A stretch of 64,000 nt of DNA, from NCBI GenBank assembly GCA_013399875.1, contig VXAZ01004553.1:620001-684000 (forward strand), given 5' to 3'. Each line of letters opens with the position of its first letter. The first letter of the stretch is position 1. Below the pieces are notes generated by a model. It had not been told where the DNA came from and did no database searches. It saw only the letters and a program-made list of their open reading frames with translations. Source of the DNA: Gymnorhina tibicen. Its lineage: Eukaryota; Chordata; Aves; Passeriformes; Artamidae. A program made the translations under genes and the position numbers. Below are positions 37,201-49,823 of the stretch, piece by piece.

Positions 37201-40200
37201 AGAGTGTCTTTGTAAGGTTTGTTTGCCTGGATGGTGCAGTGCCTACAGCTACCGTGTCATGGAAGTGTTGCTTTAAATTAAAAACATGCAAGATCTCACA
37301 TGGCCTTTTTGATCTTGCAAATGTCAGACTTCAGGGCTGTGTGTTTTATCGCCCTACGATTATAATTTATTTGAGGTTTTAATATTACTTATCAGTTAAG
37401 CAGAGGAAACCCGATCATAATTATGTTCTCAGCAGTACTATCTTGACATTGTGTGCTCTAACTACTGCTTTCATTGTCTGCAAAACCACAATTCTCCCAA
37501 AATTTGTAACATCATTTGCCAGCTTCCTCGACTGGGTAACAACAAACGCACCGGCTCCAAGTACCTCAAATTCCTGCTTCCATTAAAGCCATGGAGCATT
37601 CTAAGCATATCTGCATGCTCTTAACCTAGCCAAGAAATGGGCAGGAATTATAAAAATCTTACACTTTAAAATGAAATTTTAAGCAGACAATTTTTTATTC
37701 TAAAAGGGACCAAATACCTTTTCTTAAGTTTTTTAAAACAAAGTCAGTACAGTTTGCTTTTTGGCCTGGAAGTTGAATTTCATGTATTCCCATTTCAGAA
37801 TAATTTTCCATTCTGACTTAGCCCTGGAGTGAATGTTAGTCCATAAATCAGAAGACAGTTTCCAAAAAGAAGCACAGCAGAGAAGAGTGTACCCAGTGCT
37901 CTCGGCAGTGCTGACCCTGAGGACGCTCACTGCAGAGTTACCCCAGGATGCTATTTGGCTGCTGCCCTTTCTCACCCACAAACACAAAATTTCTTCCTTT
38001 CATATTTAAAAGGACTAAAAACCTGAGGCTAAACGTTGTTATTTGACCTCTCACACAATTTCCCCAATGAACTCACAAGGAAACAAACTTTCCCCACAAT
38101 TCAGTGTGAAAAAAAACCGTAAGGAAGCTTTGATTTTTTTTCTCCTGTGCGAAAGAAAAGAGTTACATTTCCAGAAGCACCAGTGGTACACACAGGATAA
38201 CTACTGAGGACACAATAAGTCAAATAAATCTCTGTAATATGATGATTAAGACATAGGATTGGGCTCTCCTGACTGGGACACATTGCTCCCTCCTGGCAGC
38301 AGTAAAGGGGAAGGGCTGGGTTCAGGTCCTGTGATCTAGAATTTGTACCTTCTTTCATAGATGATGGGCTTGATTCCTTTACTCTGACTCACACTGAGCA
38401 GTACTCTTATTCTTCCAGGGATTATTTGTAAACCAAGAAGGACAAAGGAATTAGAATCACCATATGGCATAGACACAAAAGACATTTCAAAATGCGAGTT
38501 TTTTATGAGTAGATAAGTTCAAACACAAGGGTTTTTGCCTCAAAGACGGTGCAGACAATAGCTTTGATAATTATCAATTGTGTCTTTCATGTGGAAGTGA
38601 ACTCTGAAAACTAAACAGCAATTTAAATGTAAAAATTAAGTATTCCACTCTAGATAAGATCTTACTAGAGGGGGACCAGTTGACTTCTTACCATAGTTTT
38701 TTTTCTGTTTAACAAAGCCAGCCAAACCCTCTTAAGTGCTCCCACTGTTGCTTTCTATGAAAATAAACCAGACTGTTATCAGCATAGCAATGCTCCCAAG
38801 ACAAATTACACCGCTAATCATCCTACGCCAGGAAAACTTCCTGCTGCAGAAGTACAATTAATCAGAGCAGAAGTTCTACCCAGTCTGCAAGGAAAGGTAT
38901 TTCATGTGTGGCTACCCTGTGCAGAGCAGCTCTGGCACATACCCACAGGGCTATTGAGCACCAAAACCAGGAGCATTTGCCTTCACAGGGAGCTCTGTCC
39001 CAGATATTTAGCCCTGCTGGAATTATCTCCCTCTGTGGGGCATTCACTACAAACCATTTTTCAGAAAGGAGTAGGAACAAGGGAATTAACAGGGTTTAAA
39101 ACCCTGATAGGAAATGGATCTCACATACACAACAGGATCAGGGAAATAAATGAAAAGGAAAAAAATCTTATTCTCCTTTATATCTTGTTAAGAATTATTT
39201 CCTTCCACAATAAATATTTTCTAACAATATAAGCAACTGAGTTATATGCGTTTTGGGGTGGTATTTTGTTTTATTTCTTAGTAACTTTGACTTGGAATAA
39301 TATTCAGCATACTCCTTCTGAAAATTCACAGATTTCTGAAGAATGTCCAAGGACATCAAGGAGATTTCATTTTGTTCATGGAGTGATCTCAAACTGTAAA
39401 AAAATACGCTGTTTCCCCAAAGCTGATCTGCTCTCTAGCACTTCCAAAGAAGTAAGCACTCAGGCTCTTCAGTTCCAGTCGAGAAACAAATCACAAAGAA
39501 TGCAGAAAGCCCAAAACAAACACACATCCTAGGAGCTAAGTACACACACTGACTGCTCAGCATACCTTGCGAGCACCCTAACAATTCTTATTTTCTGGTG
39601 TTGGCAGAATACACAGTGATGTTTCTGTGAGACTGTTGTAACTTGCTCCGAGTTCTGTGCCAAAACCAGAAACGTGGTAATGACATTGAATAGGTAATTA
39701 GTAACTATTAGAGCAGTATACAAACTAGGGCGTAGCTGAGGTGCGAGCATCTGTCTAAGCCACCTGGAGGGATTTGGCTTCCTAACAAAGCACCAGAGAT
39801 GGTGGTGCCTCTGTAAAAGTTTGTGTAAATCACTCGGACGGGCTATCAAAGGGTGAAACAAACCAGAAATTCATGTTAAATCCTATCACTCCAAAAATGT
39901 GAAGTAGGAGAACTGTTTTATAGCTTTACTGCCCCTTAAAAAAACACTAACAAAGCCATACACAACAAAACATGACACCATTGTGGATGGGGTTTCAAGG
40001 AAAATGGGCTTTGCATCTTCTTTTGGTTTTTTTAATGTCAGAGATTTGAGGTACTCTGTAGACTGCTCCAGTTTCAGCTGACACGGGAGGAGTGGGTAAA
40101 GTGGTATTTGTGTGTCCCCATAAAACACAGAAAGCTTTGCTTCCCTAGCCAGCAGCAGCCAGCCCAGCCCCAGAGCCATCAGCTTTTTTTCACTCCTTGG

Positions 40201-40410
40201 TACCAGCAGCTGCTGCAAACGCAGGAATTCCACTTTCTTCCTCCTCCTCACTAGTAGTGGAATTTTCTTTGCTTCTCGCCAGCTCAAACAGGGAAGAGGT
40301 AGAGATGACAAACTTTTGTGAATATAACTCAATGTTTATGTGATATTAGAAGTGATAATTGTCATGTTCTAAGAGGCGTAGTAGAGGATTGGTAATTCAT
40401 GAATTCATCA

Positions 40411-40440
40411 CTGGTAATGTCTCACACCAAACATTACCAG
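40411..40440. repeat. Perfect 10-bp inverted repeat, 10-base loop
   Basis: CTGGTAATGT (40411-40420) and ACATTACCAG (40431-40440) are exact reverse complements around ctcacaccaa. It lies next to a near-palindromic ATTCATGAATTCATCA at about 40396. Confidence 0.75.
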
Positions 40441-41646
40441 AAAAGAAATTTCCAGAGCTTGTTCATACTGGAGAATCTTTCTGTGCTTGAAGTAAGTTTG
40501 GGGACATGATATTGCTCGAGGAGTAGTAACAAACCAAAATACATTCATTGTTTCAATCAGATGAAGACAAACCCAGACAGCCCTCGGAGCCTGAACCTTT
40601 CCCCTTCCACAAAGCTGGATGCCAATTATAGATCCCAGAGCCTACCCTTGATCCACAGGCACATCCCTGCACATCAGAATAAGATCAAGTAAAGCAGCAA
40701 GCCAGGCCTCCCCAGTTGTAAGTAGGTTTCTGGATCCAAAGGATGCAAAAATCACTTGAGCAGAGAGCTTTATCTGGACGGGGTACCAGGGAAGGGCAGC
40801 CCTGCAGGAGGCAGGACTGTGGGAAGCCTGGCAGGGAGGTTACAGGCTACCGAGCAAAGCTGTGGCACCAGCACAGAGAGGTCCCCAGGCTGCAGCTGCC
40901 ACTGCAAAGAGAAGCATCAAAAACGCTACTGCTGAGTTATCACACGTGTGGAAAGCTGAGGAGGTTGGAAGGGTGTAACAATCTGAGCAGGTAAAACGTT
41001 CAGAGGTTTATACTGCAATGACTCATGAACAAACGGTGGAGAATCCTCCGAAACAAAGTCAGGACTCATTACCCTGTATAAACTTTTTAGCACTACTATT
41101 TCCTGCACAACAGATTTTAGAGTTTGTTTTGAACTCTTTGCAGCTCAGAAGTTATTCGAAAACGTACCTGAACAATCAGAGCTCTACTACAGATGAGCTA
41201 CTGGTTTCTCACAAACTGTTTAATTTTCCAGCCCATTCCTTATTTTAATATAATGCAAGCAATTACTCCAAAGAGGATCTATCTATCCATTAACACTTAA
41301 CACAGCCACGTGTCTGTGCTTGCACCTGAGCTACCCCAGCCTGTAGCAGTGGGGAGGAGGCCATTTCAATAGAGCAAAGGGAAATACACCAGCACGGTCA
41401 CAGAGGGCTAGCTCTGAAACACCTCAGCACTCCCAGAGGTCTCAAATACCTCCAGGTCTTCTCAAGGGCAGACAGCATTGGGAATATTAAACAGACCTGA
41501 GGGATTGAATATATGTACTAAAGATATCAAAAGTATCTGCTTAGCAACTCATACCCAGTGAAAGTAAAATCCTACTGTTTTCAGTTATTTCTAGCTGCCT
41601 TCTGGACCTACAGAAGGGGGCAAGAGCACAGTCAAACTGCCCTTAC

Positions 41647-41715
41647 CTAAAGAGCTCTGCTGTGATGCTGTCTCTGCAACGTCTGTACAAATCTCTATTT
41701 CTGGCACAGTTAGTG
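41647..41715 (-). other. Exon-like segment, phase-compatible with 42679-42800
   Basis: On the - strand a T/G/C-rich tract ending in CACACAG precedes 41715, and TAG|GTAAGG, a good donor, follows at 41647. The 69 bases are a multiple of three. In the phase handed over by the segment at 42679-42800 they are open and rich in Glu, Thr, Ala and Ser (ALTVPEIEICTDVAETASQ near the start). A second frame is also open. The protein is not recognised, and a decoy exon is a real alternative. Confidence 0.2.
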
Positions 41716-42678
41716 CTGTGTGGCCACCGCACAGACAGACACCAGCCCAAATTCCCACCTGGGCTGAAGGAGGAGAAGTTCCCTCTGGCTGTCCACTTGC
41801 TTTCCATTGTGTATCAGTTGTAATTCTTGGGCCCAGCTATGAGAGCAAGACAGGGGCTTTATCTGACCTCTGCTGGGGAGCCATAATGGCCCAGGGCTGG
41901 GAAGGAGAGTAGAAATGGAGCTGTTGAGTTGTCTGGTTATTTCTTGCACTGAAGAGCCTTTGGTAATGGCAGTGTTAAATCTTGTGCAGTGTGAGGTGTC
42001 TGTTCTAGGCAGGAATTCCACTTCCTATCCATCTTCCTTGCTCCAAGTGTTCTTGCCCCTCTCCACCATGTAATAGTCTATGCCAGAATTATCAAAGACA
42101 GCTAACAAAGCTTTATTGCACAGTAAAATCATGAAAATGTATTGGTAGAGCTGCTAAAACTATGGCTGCTGTAAATCTGCTGTGGTTGTTAAATTGTTAG
42201 TAAATATCTCTTACACTAGGCTTAGATAGAAAAGGTACATAATTAGTGGCAGTAAAATTATTGGCTGTAGAAAAACAAATAAGGCAGGTCTTAGGTACTG
42301 GCAGGATTTTATACTGAAGAGAAACATCTTTTGCTATATCAGAACTTAAGGCAAAAATAGATGCAAATATTTTTCAAATAAGTAAATAATATAAACCAAC
42401 TCCTGATTTCCAAATAACAGTACCCCCTTGTACAGATTCTGTACTTATTAAACATAAAACGTGGAAAAGAGGCAGAACACTGTCAGTTTGACAAGAATGT
42501 TTCAGCAATGCTTAGACTGAAATTGGTAGCTAAATCCAGCTTGCATCCTACTCCTCATAGGTATGTCTAAGTCCATCAGAACAAACTGATGGCTTCTGAA
42601 GATCAGTCTGAGTGAGGTACTACAATGCTGGACAACCATTTAAGCTGCTTGTGGCACCAATTATAAAATGTTAGTTAC

Positions 42679-42800
42679 CTGTGATGTTTGGAGAGAATTT
42701 CACAGAAATATCTTTAACAGAGTGCCAGGGGAAATGGACTCTCGGGATACTAACAATTTCCAGCTCACTGTGCCTTATGAGAGTTCCTTCTCTGGTCCAG
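42679..42800 (-). other. Exon-like segment, 122 nt, unidentified
   Basis: On the - strand ctttttctctcag is a strong acceptor before 42800, and CACAG|GTAACT is a good donor after 42679. Only one of the three frames is open over the whole length (40 codons, including TREGTLIRHSELEIVSIPR). It enters with one base and leaves with one. The other strand also has a 63-codon ORF across the same bases (42668-42859), so open frame alone is not proof. No protein family was recognised. Confidence 0.22.
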
Positions 42801-45800
42801 CTGAGAGAAAAAGAGGCAGCACACCCCAGGTTTGGGTGTGCAGGAAGGTGAAGGGATAGTCTGTGCTAGGGAAGCCAGCACATTGCTTTTAACCTGTGCC
42901 AAATCCTCAAGGGCTTCTTTAAAATTCACCAGCAGAGCAAAAGCTGCAAAAAGCAGGGGGACATGAACTCACAGCAAAAAGCCCCTCTCTCTGCTATCCC
43001 CACAGAGGTCTTTTCTCTCTGCCAAATTTGTTATCACCTAAGATAACCACACAGCTTTAAGAGCACCACAACCCCCCAGCAAGAAGCAAGGTGTGTGTTT
43101 GCTTCACAGACAGCTCCTCTGGTACATTTCATTAGGGCTGTGGAGCTGGAGCTACAAAGAGATATCATCAGTGCCAGGTGAAGAATCTCAAAGCCTTGAA
43201 CTGCAGTGTAAATACCAACTGCCATAAAGCAGTTCTCTGCAGGTTTCTGTGGGAAAGCACTGCTGTTTGAGGGAAGGGACAGTTAAAAATGGTTGTTGGA
43301 GAGCCCACACGGAAGGCAGTGACCTTTGTCTCACTCTCTTCTAACGCAGAGCTCAGCAATGCTGACTGACCATAAAAGCAGGCAGAGGATCACAGTCAAC
43401 ATTGCTGTTAATGATGATAGGAACTAAATGATAAGCAGGAACATTGTCAAGATCCCCTTGCCCTTCTAAGTGAGGCTCACTTTGGTTTAAAGTTTTGAAG
43501 ATGCAATTGAATTCTTCTACAAGGGCATTAATTGTTTTAGTTCACAGGCAGCTTTTCATCACAGCATGTTTTACACAGACATACAGCTTTTTTGTTCCCC
43601 CACCAGAAGATGACAAAGCAGTACAAAATTATTCTGATTACACAATGTAAGAAGTCAGTAGGCCAGACAGCTTAAGCCAGTTCCCCAGGGCTGAACAAAA
43701 CACCAGCAGTCAGGATCAGACCATGAGTCCTATTTCTGTTTCCTGCCCTATCTGCAAGGTTTTCTGCCTACAATATTAATAAGAAATGCCAGTTACAAAA
43801 CACATTATCCTCTTTGGCAGATGGCAGATGTACAGGGATCCTTCTCTAACCAGCTGTGATGCAAACAGTAGGTCTATTTGAAGCATCTTCATGTTGCTTC
43901 AAATGGGCATTATATTTCTTCAACAGTCCACAAATGTCTGGGAAAACATTATTTCTGAGCACCATGGCAGGTATGAAATGCAATGTGTCAATAGTCTGTT
44001 GCTGTGTAGGACTTGGGGGCATTTTCCAAAGTCAGGGTAGCTGGGATCCCATATGGCACAGCCTTTGTAAGACACGAAAGCTTCTGCCAAAACACCCTGC
44101 TCTAACAAACTGCCAGCAGATAAGCTCCAGCACCTATTACAAACCTGTGAGAAAAATAAGCTGTGATCCTGTTTTTTCCCTAATTGCCTTTAGTCCATGG
44201 AGTGAACCAGAAAAAGAAATCCGTGCCAATTCAGCTAATAGTCAGAAACTCTCCTCACACATTAAGACTGTAATACCAGTTTTTATGTTATTTCCCATGC
44301 TGCAGAGCCATGACGCATGGAAAACAAATGGTTTAGCACACACAGAGGATAACATGCTTAGACAGTGACAAGTAACATCACGAAGAAGCAGGCTCTCCTT
44401 CTTTTCATGTGGCTCTGAGTAAAGCCCAGCAGATTTTCCCTCTTCTTCAGCAGCAAAATGTCTCCTTACTTGCTGCTGCCCACACGCTTAAGGAGTGGAA
44501 TTAGCAGGAGTGAAGGGATTCAGGAGACTTAAGGCCCCTGATGGCTTTGACTCATGCTGTGTGTACAAAAATCCATCTGCTGGGGAATACCTGTACCCTG
44601 CTCTGCCTTTATCCTGCCCTCTCCGTCTGTGAGGTTCTTACCACCCCTACTCATTTCCTCTTCCAGGCAGATTTTAAAATGGCAAAATTGTCATTCCTAA
44701 TTAAACTAATAAGACTAAAATGGCAATGCAGCCAGAGAAGTGCTTCTATGGAAGGAGTGCATTCCTACCATAAACTTCTGCTCTCTGTGCATTTAGTCTC
44801 ATCTATTTACCTGGCTGCTTTGCCTCATGTATCATTAACAGAGCTGTTAATTAGTGTCCCAGGTCTGCAAGCAGTGTGAAGCAGTTTTTGTGACTGGTAC
44901 CTACATCCTGTGTGATGTGTCTTTACTACTGAAGGCTGCCCAACCTTGACTCCAGGTACCCAGAGCAAGTTTGCAGAGCTGGTAGATAAAGAACTTTTAG
45001 GTGAAAATTGTAATCTGAAAGCAGCACCCTCCACTGACAGAGGGCCTTTAAAAAAGTCACTTTTCTAAAATGGAATCTAGCCTACCACACATATTCAAAA
45101 TGAAAAGGAATGGCTCAGTGGGAACTTCTCCAAGAACAAGACCATGGGTCACAGAAGTACTGAGAAAAGTTTATGAACACAAGTAAGCCACAACATATCA
45201 GCTGTCTGCTGTTTCTACTGTACGGGCAACATAAAAATAATTACACCCAAGAGCACCAATTGAGGGGTTTTGCTCGCAGGTGTTCATGGAACTACTTTGT
45301 TTGCTATCTCTTCTGGGGTATTTCAGACAGAATGTAAACTTACGACCAGAATTACAATTTTTGCCTTAAGATTTAGAGGGTACACACAGCAGCTTTACTG
45401 ATTACACACACTTTTTCAGAATGTCAAGAATGCATACAACACCTATCCCGCAATCTATTCGTATCTCCCTGAAAAGATAATTGATTCATGTCTTGGGAAA
45501 TATTTACGGACTGTAAACTCCGTGACAGTTGGAAGTTATTAAACACCAGGGCAGATGTGTCCTTCTCAAAGATGTATGACTGCAAACCAGATCTCTCTTG
45601 CTCTCCCGTGTCTAACACAGAGCCGAAAAGTGCTTTTGGAATAAAACACAGCGTGCAACAGCTCCTATACACACCAGAGGATGGCTTATTGTTGACTGAA
45701 ACGAAACACGATGCAGGTCATACTGATGTGCCACGAACCACCCAAATACAATGTTTCATATTGGCTTCAAATTTCTCACCTGCCAGCTCAGTAATTTAAG

Positions 45801-47649
45801 ATGAAGCGTGGGTCAATGTGGTCAGTGAAATAAGGAAAGAAATAAGGCAGTTGGGTAGGGTATATTGACCAGAAACTATTCAGATGGGGGAGAAATAAGG
45901 GAGATTGGTTGGCAGTGGATTCCGAGGAGCCAGTAGCAAGAATATGCTCCTGATGCTAGGAAGACAGAAGGACACAGAGACAGATGAAATGTGGCTGATT
46001 ATTGCAGGTTCCAGGACTGAATCATAAAAGATGACCACAATTAAGTACTTAAGGGTAGGACAACAGTACCAATTGCAGGCATGTTTCGCAAACAATTTCA
46101 AATTGATACAAATTGAGGCATTTCCTCCAAGCAATATGTACATTCATAAACAGGCATGTGCCTACATAGTTTCTTTGCTTCTCTACAGCTACAAACAGCA
46201 ACATAGTTCAAAAATTCACCTTTCTGGCACGCAAAAAAGTTCGTGTTTCAACATGTAGAATTCCAACTTTCAGAAAACAAATTTATGATTAATCTGAAAA
46301 TACATGCACAAGACATATATCTATATTAAATCAACTATGCTCACATTAGAAAGCTTTACCTTAAAATTTAATTAAAATGCTGATTTGTAAGGGATTTCCC
46401 CTAAATTAATCAATAGGAATGAAAAACATCCAGAGTGGCAGTTCCTGTTCACTTAGACTTCTGATATCATTGCACAGAAGGGGGATGGCTACTCACTACA
46501 TCAAACTTAATTTTTTCCTCATAACTTATGGCAGAACATACCTTGGACTTAAAGCTTTTCTTTTCTATGCCTACGTGTATTTCACAGAGGCTTTTACCTA
46601 AATTACCAAATGATCCAGGCTCATTTACTACTTGTATATTTGTCATTTTTGTTTACAACAATGGAGAAGACCAGGATGTCTCTTCCTCCATGATTAGAAA
46701 GGAGTAGAATATGTTGAGACTGAGCAGCACATCGAGCAATAGGCACACCAGCAAGCTGCCTGATAAACAAGGAGGTTTAAAGACATAAGCAGTCAGAAAC
46801 GTTTCTGGTGTTTTCTCAGCTTCAAAATATGTCTTGCGTGAAGATGTCACGTTTCCAGCTGTCCTTGCTCCGTGCAGGAAGGCCAGCCAGGCATGGGGGG
46901 GGACAGCAGCGCAGGCAGGGCAGTGACCTCACCAACACAGTCCCCACTGCTCAAACAGGAGCAGCAAAGCAGGGCCAGCGATGGCACAGAGCTGGGCAAG
47001 AGTCCAGCTTGCCTGACAAGGTTGTAGCAGTGAGGCAGGTGCCAGACCGAGCCAGGAACCCAAAGCCCTGGTTTAAATGCAGCTCCTGAGCCAGCAGGCA
47101 GAGGTGTAAGGCTGGAGGCTGCAGGTGAGGCTTCTCACAGCTGTCTCACAACCGGAGTGTTTCACAGCAGTCTACCTGAAAGTTATGAGGCTGTGCCACA
47201 CCAGAGCTGACCTCAAACAGGCACCTGAATGCCTGGGATGGCAAGAAGTGGCTGCAGTGTAGCTGTATGTCTAGTTCAGGTAACTCTCTGTGAGACAACC
47301 AGCAGTTTGGGGGACAGAAACAGAAAAGGAGCAGAGATCCACTATGATTTGTTTTTCTTCTGTGACAGACACTCGAAAAAATAAAACCAAAATACCATCA
47401 CTAACTTGGATTTCATTTACCCTGTGTCCCAAATATCAAACTAATCCATTTCTAGTCCTTTAGCTCTGCACTCTACTCTGAGAGCTTCTCTCTTTCCTCC
47501 CTCTCTTTCATCCTCCCTCCCCAACTTCTTTCAGTTTATGCAGTTTCTGGTTTTGTCATGAAATGTAAGAGTGGCAGGGGAAAAAAAAAGAAAAAAAAGA
47601 GAACATTTCAGTTTACTTCTGTAATGTCAGAAATTTTCTTCAAAAAGCC
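42801..47649. other. Non-coding unique DNA, no gene seen
   Basis: No gene was recognised. The longest ORF in the window (43856-44368, +, 170 codons) lies here. Its product is Cys- and Ser-rich without motif or family resemblance and has no obvious splice-site flanks, and an ORF of this length is not unusual by chance in 64 kb. A G+C-richer block lies at about 46860-47290. A pyrimidine-rich tract (about 47480-47535) and a poly-A tract (about 47580-47600) follow. Confidence 0.55.
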
Positions 47650-47740
47650 TGGACGTGACGCTCAGTGCCATGGCGTGGTTGCCACGGTGGTGATGGGTCA
47701 TAGGTTGGCCTCGATGACTTCACAGGTCTTTCCCTGTCGT
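47650..47740 (+). mobile_element. CR1 LINE 3' fragment, sense orientation
   Basis: The + strand reads ggacgtgacgctcagtgcca, tggcgtggttgccac, gatgggtcataggttggcct and cacaggtctttcc. This is the diverged sense strand of the avian CR1 3' region (the block that normally reads 'ggttggactcgatgatctta'). The copy stops before the terminal octamer repeats. Confidence 0.85.
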
Positions 47741-48032
47741 ACTTGGACACGGAGTGAACGACACGGACTCTAGCTCTGCTCAATGCCAAAATGCCTGCCC
47801 AAAAAGGGCTTAAGTTTTATTTATATTTTTTTGAGAATACTCATGGATTGGAAGATGAAGTTATCACCTTCAAATCACACTGGTCAAAGGAAAAATCCAT
47901 CAAATGTCTCCGCTTTAGGAGAAAGAATGAAAACAAACTGGGCCAGTCAGCATAACATGGCTATGTTTACAGAAAGAGCCTGGGAATTCTTATCTACAAC
48001 ATTAAAACATGGAAGCACTGAAAACTCAGGGC

Positions 48033-48083
48033 GACATTTCCCAACCTCGCTGATTCTGTGATTGTCCAATTTTGTGATTCTGT
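48033..48083 (+). mobile_element. CR1 LINE extreme 3' end
   Basis: acatttcccaacctcgctga, then ttctgtgatt and ttttgtgattctgtaa, matches the final bases of CR1 with its short repeats of ATTCTGTG type. It lies about 290 bases downstream of the CR1 piece at 47650, in the same orientation. Confidence 0.75.
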
Positions 48084-48467
48084 AACACAATCAAGAATAA
48101 TGCTCCATCTCTGTACATAAAGAGCATGCACAGAGTTTGTGCCGTGTGTGCCCCTAGCAGAAGAATCTTCTGCCTTTGCTAACCCCAACTTCAGTGATAG
48201 CCAGGAAATAATGTTGTTTGAAATGGAATTAAGATGCACATGACATTCATATAAGGATTTTCCTGCTGGTTCTTTGGCATGACTGAAACTTTTTTACCAA
48301 ATCGGACTTGTAAACCCAGTGTATTCCTGTGGAATCAATAACTTCTAAAATGGGTGCATCTCTTAGCATATTTATCGTTAGAGTATAAAAACCTTGCCTC
48401 GTTGCAATGCTGTAGCATGTAAAACTGAGGATCAAATTTTATTCTCATTTTTCTTTAGATACCTCAC
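48084..48467. other. Non-coding unique DNA
   Basis: No gene, RNA or repeat was recognised. The ORF at 47994-48239 (-) overlaps the CR1 tail and is not supported. Confidence 0.55.
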
Positions 48468-48517
48468 CTTGGCAGAAGTAACCTGAACAGATACACAATG
48501 TTAAACAGTGAATTAAT
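48468..48517 (-). other. Exon-like segment, 50 nt, unidentified
   Basis: On the - strand actttttttggaattgcag is a strong acceptor before 48517, and AAG|GTGAGG is a strong donor after 48468. In phase 0 it encodes a hydrophobic run (INSLFNIVYLFRLLLP) and leaves two bases, matching the one-base entry of 42679-42800. A second frame is open too. It forms part of the speculative - strand chain described in the findings. Confidence 0.18.
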
Positions 48518-49766
48518 CTGCAATTCCAAAAAAAGTGCTAGAGCAAAATTACGTATGCATTTGACAAAAAGAACATAAAATATCATAAAAAAAAGGAAAA
48601 TAAGTTTAAAATTATTCTTTCTGTTAAAGATTTCCCTTGTTAAAATATATGTTAGGGATTTAATGGAAAATCTTCATAATAGGACAAATGAAGAAACTAA
48701 TAACAAAAATAATAAATTTATATGCAGAATTATGAGGCCAAGAAAAAAATATGCCTGAGTGAATATCAATAAAGAGAGAGGAGGTAAAGAGCATCAAAAA
48801 TTTGATGCTTTTGAATATACTTACTGTCTCTTGCTTTACATTGAGAGAAATCAGCATATTTTATTTATTTTAAATATATTTCAAAAGATCAACAGGAAGA
48901 AAGAGATAGCAACATTTTTCCTTAAGTTCTCTACAGTGCAGTAATTAGTTACAAATGCAGACATTTAGTTACATAAAAGTGACAATGGTAGCTTTTCTTA
49001 ATGTTTGTCCTATTTTACTAGGAATAATTTCTGTGCTTTAATTCTTTCCAGTTTTAAAATCAGATCCAGCCCCTCCTACTACAAACTTGCTACAGGAGTT
49101 CCAGTTGAAATAAACAACTATCAAAGAAAATGAGCTTTAAAACTCCAGGAGTATGAAGAAAGAACACTTTCACTACCTGTAAATACCTTACATTGCAAAA
49201 AAAGTTTCGAGAAAGGTATTAAAGTACTTTTTTCTAAATAAGGTACAGTTCAGTGCACTTTTAAGTGCTGTAATACAACCACACATTTGGCAGATATTGC
49301 ATAAGATTTCCTAAGTTAATGTCATGTTTCCAGCTGCTGATAGCCAGGATGATTTTATTATTCTGTTGGTTCAACCTGCTGTGTGTCAAAAAAATGCTGC
49401 TGGTTATTCCCAGTCTAATTCAGCTCTCAGGTGCTCAGAAAGGCAGGATAGCAAGCAATATTCTTAGTAAATATTTTAGTATTACAAGTATGTCACACTT
49501 GCTTGCAGGACACTTGGAATTAGTTTGGAGCCCAAAGGATGAGGTATCGGGGGCTGAGAGACACAAAAACATTGGAGCTTTATGCGTTCTCTAAACACCT
49601 TGAGTGACAAACGTTGATAAAAATGAAGACATCTATACCCTTATCTTCTATTCCCCTTTCCTAAACAACTGTGTTTTCTTTATTGCAGTTCTAAACCACT
49701 TTTTCCTCCCAATGGACAAAATTTTCTGCTGGCTTCTGTTTAACTCTTATTTCATCCAATACTTAC
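48518..49766. other. Non-coding, very A+T-rich DNA
   Basis: No gene was recognised. A 20-base hairpin at 48790-48809 (AGCATCAAA, AA, TTTGATGCT) is the only notable structure. ORFs at about 49319-49786 (+) are composition-driven. Confidence 0.55.
48790..48809. repeat. Perfect 9-bp inverted repeat, 2-base spacer
   Basis: AGCATCAAA and TTTGATGCT are exact reverse complements separated by AA. It could be a near-perfect palindromic binding site or a chance structure. Confidence 0.65.
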
Positions 49767-49823
49767 CCTTAATATCCACTGCATAAAGCGCATTTGTATC
49801 ATTGCATGTGCTGAGCAGAGTAG
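49767..49823 (-). other. Exon-like segment, 57 nt, unidentified
   Basis: On the - strand attctttgaatatttgtaaag precedes 49823, and AAGG|GTAAGT, a near-consensus donor, follows at 49767. The 57 bases are a multiple of three and open in phase 0 (LLCSAHAMIQMRFMQWILR). They therefore neither break nor shift the frame between the neighbouring candidate segments. The acceptor is only moderate. Confidence 0.18.

Larger units (their letters stand above)
30281..41646. other. Non-coding unique DNA, no gene seen
   Basis: This long stretch shows no named gene and no transposon. It contains an A/C-rich tract (31265-31315), a T-run at about 31955-31970, a 28-bp duplication (34171-34218) and a 10-bp hairpin (40411-40440). 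ORFs such as 39886-40332 and 36586-36900 (both -) lack splice context or family resemblance. G+C-richer pieces at about 32690-33330 and 40560-40930 carry overlapping ORFs on both strands. Confidence 0.55.

Noticed and set aside
39886..40332. 148-codon ORF on the - strand
   Set aside because: No family resemblance or splice context was found. It starts in a G+C-richer patch and ends in ordinary non-coding DNA.
43856..44368. Longest ORF in the window (170 codons, + strand) as a gene
   Set aside because: The product has no recognisable motif, the ORF lacks clear splice flanks or a promoter, and one ORF of this length is expected by chance in 64 kb on six frames.
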